From Cognaticolwellia mytili (GTDB lineage: Bacteria; Pseudomonadota; Gammaproteobacteria; Enterobacterales; Alteromonadaceae), in contig NZ_NBOF01000006.1 in assembly GCF_002104475.1 (NCBI RefSeq), positions 1 to 64,000 of the forward strand: DNA of 64,000 nucleotides. Direction: 5' to 3'. Position 1 is the stretch's first letter. The number at the start of each line of letters is the position of its first letter. The notes beneath the pieces are model-generated. The model did no database searches, had not been told where the DNA came from, and saw only the letters and a list, made by a program, of their open reading frames with translations. Positions 57,703 to 64,000 of the stretch are shown here, piece by piece. Made by a program: the position numbers and the translations under genes.

Positions 57703-58028
57703 AGTGAGACCCTCGATAAAATCAGCGCTACTTTAACTTAATTAGGCAAATTATGCGACTGAGATTCAGCACATTATCAGCAATAGCTCACTTTACTGAG
57801 CATTTTTTATCAACTTTTCACTGACTGTAATCACTAGCCATGCACTTGTTTTGTACATAAGCATTTATTCTTGCACCAATTCAGCACAATCAGTCAACAC
57901 CAACCTATGATAACCAACAAAAGCAAACCGCTTAACACCATGATATTAAATAGATTATAAAATTTCATTCTAGTCAGGCATTGTCTTTGCAATGGTGTTA
58001 GTAATTATAAAAACTTAGTGGACTCAAG
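57703..58028. other. Intergenic region between divergent rpe and porin genes
   Basis: This 326-base region must hold two promoters. I see a weak hairpin at 57786-57801 (GCTCA/TGAGC) followed by ATTTTTT, which does not end any plus-strand gene. No other feature stands out. Confidence 0.45.
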
Positions 58029-58694
58029 ATGAAAAAAACAATTAACGCGCTTTCAATTTCGGCAATATTAACGCTTTCAGCAGGTCTTTCAACTTCTGCG
58101 TTTGCGGTTGACGGCTTGTCAGCAAATGCGGCGGCAGCAAGCAACTACTTATGGCGTGGCGTAACACAAACTACCAATGCAGCAGCCGTTTCAGGTGGCA
58201 TTGATTATGAAGCCACTTCCGGCTTTTCAGCAGGCGCGTGGGCTTCAAATGCTGACTGGGCAGAAAACATGACCTACGAGCTTGATGTTTACGCGGCCTA
58301 TGCAAATGAATTAGACAACGGGCTCGGCTACAGTGTTGGCTATATTTATTACAGCTACGACAGCGATGCCGACGCTGACTTTAGTGAAGTTAATTTTTCA
58401 TTGTCGTATGACGCCTATTCCATTACTTACAACACTTTAGTCGATTCAGACGCTGACGGTGATTTTGGCGATGATAGCTACATTTCAGCTGATGCTGCTT
58501 TTGAAATTTCAGCAGGTTTAGAGCTGAGCTTACATGTTGGTAGTTATGATTTTTATGCTGGCGGTGATTATGTTGATTACGGCGTTAGTTTAAGTAAAAG
58601 CGGCTTTACCTTTGCCATTTCTGATACCGATATTGACGGTGCTGATGGCGATGTAAACTTTGTCGTTAGTTATAGCGTTGATTTAGACCTATAA
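58029..58694 (+). CDS. TorF-family putative porin
   Basis: The 221-residue outer-membrane protein has a leader ending SAFA and the family opening: LSANAAAASNYLWRGVTQTTNAAAVSGGIDYE. Repeated beta strands with many acidic residues follow (DSDADADF, DGADGD), and it ends in a strand VVSYSVDLDL. Such proteins are proposed porins of unknown solute. It stands alone, divergent from rpe and convergent with metL. Confidence 0.88.
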   Translation: MKKTINALSISAILTLSAGLSTSAFAVDGLSANAAAASNYLWRGVTQTTNAAAVSGGIDYEATSGFSAGAWASNADWAENMTYELDVYAAYANELDNGLGYSVGYIYYSYDSDADADFSEVNFSLSYDAYSITYNTLVDSDADGDFGDDSYISADAAFEISAGLELSLHVGSYDFYAGGDYVDYGVSLSKSGFTFAISDTDIDGADGDVNFVVSYSVDLDL

Positions 58695-58713
58695 CGAATT
58701 AAACAAATAACAC

Positions 58714-58751
58714 GGCGCGTGAATTCAAAATCGCTTCCAAACACACGCGCC
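58714..58751. terminator. Hairpin between convergent porin and metL genes
   Basis: 8-base arms GGCGCGTG/CACGCGCC (58714-58721 and 58744-58751), a 22-base loop and ATATTT behind it. It could end both genes, though the T run is poor. Confidence 0.5.
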
Positions 58752-58771
58752 ATATTTAGCAATCCTAAAAA

Positions 58772-61279
58772 CTAATTTAAGCCTTTAATTTTCACTTGTT
58801 GCTGTCGATGACTCAGTTGCTGACAAACTGTGACTAAATCAGCATGAATACCGCCGGCAGTAACATCACGCCCAGCCCCCGGGCCACGAATAATCAATGG
58901 ATTTTCTTGATACCACTCGCTCTTAATTTGAAAAACATTATCGCACGGCGTTAATTGGCTAAAGGCATCATCATTGGCTAATTTTTCCAAACTAACCTTT
59001 GCACTTACTTTACCATTTTCGCTAACAAACCTTGCTACATAACGTATGCCACAAGCTTGCTCTTTTGCTGCACTTAAGCGCAATAAGAACAAATCATTTA
59101 ATTCGTCAGTTCTTTGCAGAAACTCCGCTAGTGGAATATCGCGTAATTGCTCTGGCACTAAGCTCTGGCAATCAATATCTGCTAATGACAATTCAAAACC
59201 AGCCGCTCGCGCCAGAATAAGTAGCTTTCGCTGCACATCTCTGCCCGATAAATCTTCACGAGGATCAGGCTCAGTAATTCCCTGTTCAAGGGCGTTGGCT
59301 AACAATTCAGAAAACGGTGTTAGACCATCATAATACTGAAATAACCACGATAATGTGCCGGAGAAAATACCAGAAATTTCACTGATCACATCACCACTAT
59401 TGATTAATTCCTCAATGCTTGAGTTTATCGGTAAACCTGCACCTACCGTGGTATTACCAAGCCAAAGGCTATTATTGGCTTTCGCCGTGTTTAATAACTG
59501 TTGATAGTTTTCAGTTGATGAAGAAGCCGCCCATTTATTCGCGCCAATCACATGAATACCTTGCGCAAAAAACTGTTGGTATAGCTGACTAAAGTCTTCA
59601 CTTGGCGTAATATCAACTACCACTAGTTCATCATACGGATGATTAGTTAACCACTCGACAAGTTGCTCGCTTTCATAAGCTTTTGCCTGTTGCTGATAAC
59701 TGGTAATAGCTTTAGTCACCTCTATGCCATCAGTATTAATCAATGCCTTACTCGAGCCAATTAACCCGACTAAGTGAACATTTTCTAACGTTGGCAAGCG
59801 CGCTAACTGCTTAGGTAGTATTTCTAAAAATCGCTGACCTATGTTACCTAACCCCGCAACAACTAAGGCGATATTCCTAGCATCTTTAGTCATATCTGCG
59901 TGGATATTATTCAGTAGTTCGCCAGTACAAAGCTCTGGTAATACAGCAATGTAACTGTGTTGATTTTCCGCATGAGCAAAGTGTAAAGTGCGATGATGGC
60001 GTAATGCTCGTTTAAACCGAGCGCGCATACCGCCTTGCTTTGCCACTTGATAACCAACAGCAGCAATAATAGCAACAGGTTTAAATGAAACCTCAGTATC
60101 GTGACTTGCCAACCATTGACTTAAGGCTTTTTGCTGTACTTGCGTGATCACCACATAACCTTCATCAAGGTTATAGCAAACCGGTGAAAATTCTTTAATC
60201 GCACGACTGCCCCACTCACCTTGCAGACTTACCGATTTTGCGAGGATCAAATCATTTAAATAAGTGACGGATAACTCTTGTTTGGCAATTTGGCCGAATT
60301 TTCCAATTTCACTACCACTGACTTCTGGTGCAAAACTACTAGCGACATGTAAATGGGTATTATGGCTGGTTAATGGGTGCAATGTTTTCGCATGTAATAC
60401 CGGGTTACCTAAACGACCAAGTTCATTGGCCACGGCATTAGGCAGGCGATGTAATTTTCTCGCTTGTGGCACAACACGTGGGTCAGCGCTATAAATACCG
60501 TCAACATCAGTCCAAAGTGTAACGTTTCTCGCACCTGATAGTGCCGCCATTATCGTTGCTGAATAATCACTACCATTACGCCCTAAGGTACAAGCTTGCT
60601 GGTGCTGATTACGGGCAATATAGCCCGTCACAACTACTAATTGTTCCGGCTGCTGTAGGTTTGTGAAATTCTTTTCACTTACGACATAATCAATAGCACA
60701 ACTTTTTTCATTTTCTAATAGTAAAAAATCTCTGGCGTCCAACATGTAACTTGGGCAAACACTTTCACTGAGTACTGCTGATAATAATCGAGCCGACCAT
60801 ACCTCCCCAAAGGCTAGAAAATCATTTTGATAACGCTCAGGATTCGCTGGTAAGTGTTGAGATATTTCTTCGATATCATCACTCAGTAAACTTTGTAGGC
60901 GCGCAGCACTACTGGCATTTAATAATGCTGCGATTAAATTTCCTTGGTTAACTTCTAGTTCGGTAATGGCATTTGATAATTGTTCTTCTAATACTGAAAC
61001 TTTACTACTTTGACTAACTTGCTCAATATTAAGTTGCTTAACTTCATCAAGCTCAAAGGCAATTTGATAAATACTAAATAACGCATCCGTTGTGTCGCCA
61101 TTAGCTGATACCACAATAATGTCATTGAGTTGACAATGTTGACGAATAATATCTACCACACGTTCAATACAGGCGGCAGTAGCTAAGCTACTACCACCAA
61201 ATTTATGCACGTTGCAGGCTGTTTTTGCTAATTGGTTTTTTGACGGCGTAAGCTTTACCGCTACATTTGAATCTATCAT
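58772..61279 (-). CDS. metL: Aspartokinase II / homoserine dehydrogenase II
   Basis: The protein has two enzymes of the aspartate pathway: aspartokinase (N-terminal, about 1-300) and homoserine dehydrogenase (C-terminal, from about 470), feeding methionine. Motifs are VHKFGGSSLATAACIERVV, TLGRNGSDYSATIMAAL, DVDGIYSADPRVV, then LVVAGLGNIGQRF for NAD(P) and GANKWAAS. The 835-residue length is near that of MetL. Position behind metB in a MetJ-controlled unit identifies it as metL rather than thrA. Confidence 0.93.
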   Translation of the reverse strand: MIDSNVAVKLTPSKNQLAKTACNVHKFGGSSLATAACIERVVDIIRQHCQLNDIIVVSANGDTTDALFSIYQIAFELDEVKQLNIEQVSQSSKVSVLEEQLSNAITELEVNQGNLIAALLNASSAARLQSLLSDDIEEISQHLPANPERYQNDFLAFGEVWSARLLSAVLSESVCPSYMLDARDFLLLENEKSCAIDYVVSEKNFTNLQQPEQLVVVTGYIARNQHQQACTLGRNGSDYSATIMAALSGARNVTLWTDVDGIYSADPRVVPQARKLHRLPNAVANELGRLGNPVLHAKTLHPLTSHNTHLHVASSFAPEVSGSEIGKFGQIAKQELSVTYLNDLILAKSVSLQGEWGSRAIKEFSPVCYNLDEGYVVITQVQQKALSQWLASHDTEVSFKPVAIIAAVGYQVAKQGGMRARFKRALRHHRTLHFAHAENQHSYIAVLPELCTGELLNNIHADMTKDARNIALVVAGLGNIGQRFLEILPKQLARLPTLENVHLVGLIGSSKALINTDGIEVTKAITSYQQQAKAYESEQLVEWLTNHPYDELVVVDITPSEDFSQLYQQFFAQGIHVIGANKWAASSSTENYQQLLNTAKANNSLWLGNTTVGAGLPINSSIEELINSGDVISEISGIFSGTLSWLFQYYDGLTPFSELLANALEQGITEPDPREDLSGRDVQRKLLILARAAGFELSLADIDCQSLVPEQLRDIPLAEFLQRTDELNDLFLLRLSAAKEQACGIRYVARFVSENGKVSAKVSLEKLANDDAFSQLTPCDNVFQIKSEWYQENPLIIRGPGAGRDVTAGGIHADLVTVCQQLSHRQQQVKIKGLN

Positions 61280-61402
61280 TTTATTACCAAGGGTTATCTA
61301 TCAAACAACTAAAATGTAAAACTACTTTTATTCAAATAATTAGCTGATTTCACGTTCACTAACAAATGCGTTAACAACGCTAAGTTCAACTGGCTGAATA
61401 AA

Positions 61403-62560
61403 CTATTGTTGACTCGCCTCAAGTGCTTGAGACAGATCTGCCAAAATATCTTCAACATCTTCAATACCAACCGAAAGTCGCACCAATGACTGAGTAATGC
61501 CAGCTTCAAGTTGTGCTTCGATTTCCATACCGGCATGTGTCATGGTTGACGGGTGACTAATCAAGCTTTCAACGCCACCAAGCGATTGCGCAAGGGTAAA
61601 CAATTTAACTCTATCGAACAGCACTTTCACTGCCTCAACGCCGCCTTTAATTTCAAAACTCATCATAGCGCCAAAGTTATATTGCTGCTTTTTCGCCAAA
61701 GTATGTTGAGGATGATCTTCCAACCCCGGAAAATACACTTGTGCTATCGCGCTGTGTTGCTGAAGAAACTTAGCCACAGCATCAGCATTTATTTGGTGTT
61801 GCTTCATGCGAATTGGTAGAGTTTTCAAACCTCGTAATGCTAAATAGCTGTCAAAAGCAGAGCCTGTAATACCAATACAGTTTGCCCACCAGGCTAATTC
61901 TTCACCTAGGCTTTGTTCTTTAGTCACTAAAACACCACCAACAACATCACTATGACCATTGATATATTTAGTGGTTGAATGGAAAACAATATCAGCCCCC
62001 AACAATAATGGTTGCTGTAAAACAGGTGATAAAAAGGTGTTATCAACAGCGACTAACGCACCAACTTGATGTGCTTGTTTCGCTATCGCGGCAATATCAA
62101 CTAAACGTAATAATGGATTGCTCGGCGTTTCAACTAATACCAATTTAGGTTTTGTTGCTAGTGCTTGAGACAAAGCTTGTTGATCGTTTTGATCAACCAC
62201 CACTAAGTTAAATTGCCCGCGCTTGGCTAAATGAGTAAATAATCGAAAACTGCCACCATAGCAATCATGAGGAATAACGATGGTGTCTTCAGTACTAAGT
62301 AATTGACAAATAAGGTGCACCGCTGACATACCAGTGCTGGTCACTATGCCTAAAGCCCCCTGCTCTAAATCAGCAATGGCTTGTGCAAAAGTGGCACGAG
62401 TTGGATTGCCTGTACGTGAATAATCAAACTGACGTTTTTCGTTGAACCCCTTTAACGCATAGGTACTAGAGAGGTGAAGCGCTGGCACAACAGCACCATG
62501 ATGTTGGTCACTATTAATACCTGCTCGAACCGCGGTAGTAGCAATTTTTTTCTCACTCAT
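61403..62560 (-). CDS. metB: Cystathionine gamma-synthase
   Basis: MetB joins cysteine to O-succinylhomoserine using PLP. I place the start at 62560 (MSEKKIATTAV), where GGAGAG lies upstream; the frame before it covers the Met boxes. The 385-residue product has TSTGMSAVHLI, PHDCYGGSFRLF, VETPSNPLL, and the PLP lysine in STTKYINGHSD near residue 199. The start and the divergent metJ show it is MetB. metL follows after 123 bases. Confidence 0.94.
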   Translation of the reverse strand: MSEKKIATTAVRAGINSDQHHGAVVPALHLSSTYALKGFNEKRQFDYSRTGNPTRATFAQAIADLEQGALGIVTSTGMSAVHLICQLLSTEDTIVIPHDCYGGSFRLFTHLAKRGQFNLVVVDQNDQQALSQALATKPKLVLVETPSNPLLRLVDIAAIAKQAHQVGALVAVDNTFLSPVLQQPLLLGADIVFHSTTKYINGHSDVVGGVLVTKEQSLGEELAWWANCIGITGSAFDSYLALRGLKTLPIRMKQHQINADAVAKFLQQHSAIAQVYFPGLEDHPQHTLAKKQQYNFGAMMSFEIKGGVEAVKVLFDRVKLFTLAQSLGGVESLISHPSTMTHAGMEIEAQLEAGITQSLVRLSVGIEDVEDILADLSQALEASQQ

Positions 62561-62574
62561 GTGCTCTCCAGTAT

Positions 62575-62661
62575 AGACGCTTGAATATTTAGATGTTTGG
62601 ACGTCTACAAATCTAAACGGTTTAAATCCTCGGGTCAAGAACTTTAGACATCTAAGCTTCT
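62575..62661. promoter_or_regulatory. Met boxes between metB and metJ
   Basis: Tandem 8-base units resembling AGACGTCT: AGACGCTT (62575), GAATATTT (62583), AGATGTTT (62591), GGACGTCT (62599), ACAAATCT (62607), in phase without gaps. A second group, AGACATCT and AAGCTTCT, lies at 62646-62661. MetJ with SAM binds such arrays, so it should repress metB and metJ itself. Confidence 0.85.
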
Positions 62662-62791
62662 ACACATTCGTTATTGACTCACGCCTCACAACCAGTAAAA
62701 TTAGCCGTCAAGAATAAACCTATAACTTACTGGCATACCAGAGAAGCAAGTTACAGGTTTATCACAATAATTTAAGTTTAGAGGAATATTC

Positions 62792-63124
62792 ATGGCAGAG
62801 TGGAATGGCGAGTATATTAACCCTTACGCCGAACACGGGAAAAAGAGTGAACAAGTAAAAAAGATCACCGTGTCTATCCCTTTACGTGTGCTAAAAGTAC
62901 TAACTGATGAAAGAACACGCCGTCAGGTAAATAACTTACGTCATGCAACTAACAGTGAACTATTATGTGAAGCTTTTTTACATGCCTTTACTGATCAGCC
63001 GTTGCCAGACGATGGTGACTTAGCAAAAGACAACACACAAAAACTTCCCGCAAGTGTTCGTAAAGCGTTAGAAGCAAAAGGTATCACCGACTTTAGTGAA
63101 TACGAAACGGAAATAGAAGATTAA
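62792..63124 (+). CDS. metJ: Methionine repressor MetJ
   Basis: MetJ is a ribbon-helix-helix repressor that uses SAM as co-repressor. The 110-residue protein starts [20 protein letters not shown] and has the beta-strand [18 protein letters not shown] with [25 protein letters not shown], nearly as in E. coli. The tail is slightly longer (DTLE-like region replaced by [10 protein letters not shown]). A GAGGAAT ribosome site is present. It is divergent from metB with Met boxes between. Confidence 0.97.
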   Translation: MAEWNGEYINPYAEHGKKSEQVKKITVSIPLRVLKVLTDERTRRQVNNLRHATNSELLCEAFLHAFTDQPLPDDGDLAKDNTQKLPASVRKALEAKGITDFSEYETEIED

Positions 63125-63146
63125 GCGGATGTAAAAATTCGAGAAT

Positions 63147-63174
63147 AAAAAAGGCGCTTTAAGCGCCTTTTTTA
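63147..63174 (+). terminator. Terminator behind metJ
   Basis: Stem AAAGGCGCTT/AAGCGCCTTT (63150-63159 with 63161-63170) followed by TTTTATT. It is flanked by A on the left, so it can act on both strands. Confidence 0.85.
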
Positions 63175-63452
63175 TTACAACTACACTACTTGTTATAGCT
63201 GTTTCATTTTTTTAAATGTATTAAAATATAGATAAATATCCCGATATTTATAAACATCTCGCCTTGATAATAAAGTGTTGATGGTGCATACGGTTACTTT
63301 TATCTTCGAGAATATTCAAAAAAAACACTTAACCCATTGATTCAAATTAAATACCAAGAATCAATCATCTTGAACTCAGGTTAAGTTATAAAATTAGTTA
63401 TAGTTTCACTTTAAAATCGCATCTTTAAATCGGGCAGAGAGATTTTTTGAAG
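63175..63452. other. Intergenic region, nothing recognised
   Basis: This 278-base region lies between the metJ terminator and the end of the EAL gene. It is very AT-rich; I see no gene. Confidence 0.4.
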
Positions 63453-64000
63453 TCACTCACAATATTTAAAATCTACTAAATATTGTGAAAGTGAACCTGC
63501 AGCTATTGGCTTAGAAAAGTAATAACCTTGAATATCATCACACCCCAATGAAACTAAAATGTCGACTTCTTGCTTAAGTTCAACTCCTTCTGCCACTACA
63601 GATATGCCAAGCGCTTTTGCCATTGAAATAATAGCGGATACAAGCACTACATCGCCTTCGACTTTGGTCATTTCAGAAATAAAGCTGCGATCAATTTTTA
63701 ACGTATCAATTGGAAACCTACGCAGATAACTCAAGGATGAATATCCGGTGCCAAAATCATCTAATGCAATCGGACAACCAGCAATTTTCAAAGTATTAAG
63801 CAACTTTATACATCGATCATTTTCAGGTGCAAGCACACTTTCAGTAAGTTCAAAGCAAACATTTTTAGGAGCAAGGTGATAACTATTTATCGTATCAAGC
63901 CACGAAGTATGGTCACCATCAGCAGAAAATTCATAAATTGAGCGGTTGATATTAAAAACAACATCAGTAAAGCCCATTTCATTAAGCCTCTTTAATTCGC
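63453..64000 (-). CDS. EAL-domain c-di-GMP phosphodiesterase, cut by the window edge
   Basis: Only the C-terminal 180 residues are present; the frame runs without a start to position 64000, where it reads ELKRLNEMGFT. The visible part is the end of an EAL domain: CFELTESVL, ALDDFGTGYSSLSYLRRFPIDTLKIDRSFI, VVAEGVE, GCDDIQGYYFSKPI. The DDFGTGYSS and E residues needed for c-di-GMP hydrolysis are there. The EAL motif itself and any GGDEF or sensor domain lie outside the window. Confidence 0.88.
   Translation of the reverse strand, partial: ELKRLNEMGFTDVVFNINRSIYEFSADGDHTSWLDTINSYHLAPKNVCFELTESVLAPENDRCIKLLNTLKIAGCPIALDDFGTGYSSLSYLRRFPIDTLKIDRSFISEMTKVEGDVVLVSAIISMAKALGISVVAEGVELKQEVDILVSLGCDDIQGYYFSKPIAAGSLSQYLVDFKYCE

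Noticed and set aside
57786-57801. Terminator in the rpe/porin gap
   Set aside because: The stem has only 5 base pairs and no plus-strand gene ends before it.
61309-61536. 75-codon frame behind metB
   Set aside because: It overlaps the 3' end of metB in another frame, has no family pattern and no ribosome site.

Overview
The window reads as the chromosome of a marine gammaproteobacterium of the Alteromonadales, most like Colwelliaceae (Colwellia/Thalassotalea); that placement is an inference. It rests on low G+C, the order prmA-dusB-fis-purH-purD, a feoAB pair, an rpe-trpS-gph block, a metJ/metBL divergon, and many lipoproteins, TonB-type and PEP-CTERM proteins. I see no phage, transposase, CRISPR array or tRNA gene.

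Layout. 1-202: two rRNA-style promoters fire leftward out of the window, so a stable-RNA operon probably starts just past the left edge. 441-11148: a secreted repeat protein, purine synthesis (purD, purH), fis with dusB, prmA, a solute-binding protein, rraA and a shortened siroheme synthase. 11258-19037: two tandem alkaline phosphatases, then a three-gene unit (outer-membrane protein, YfiR-like protein, GGDEF/EAL protein). 19411-21697: a WD40 lipoprotein and a PadR regulator unit with two clear operators. 21869-30495: an iron/heme locus with a candidate Fur box, a TonB receptor, an HmuY-like lipoprotein, an ExbB-like protein, a DUF2149 protein and a CobN-like chelatase anchored outside the cytoplasm.

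30639-35023: hydrolase, photolyase, small proteins, and a VOC enzyme divergent from a LysR regulator. 35254-40276: the most unusual block. A coiled-coil protein, a membrane protein with an OmpA-like domain and a possible roadblock/longin-like domain, a Ras-like GTPase and a GGDEF/EAL protein lie in one tightly coupled row. The last gene is split by a frameshift exactly at a run of eight G, and one added G restores a 710-residue frame, so it may be a phase-variable switch of c-di-GMP output.

40372-47414: sulfatase-YHYH fusion, PEP-CTERM protein with a possible sigma-54 promoter, RCC1-like lipoprotein, YjbR protein and S1/P1 nuclease. 47475-49911: feoAB with a Fur box. 50132-55112: small beta-barrel protein, a protease/FHA membrane pair and an FAD oxidoreductase. 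55109-63174: gph, trpS, rpe, a TorF-type porin, metL, metB and metJ with Met boxes. The right edge cuts through another EAL protein.

Two themes recur: iron (feoAB and the heme locus, each with a Fur-like site) and c-di-GMP (three GGDEF/EAL proteins with different partners).
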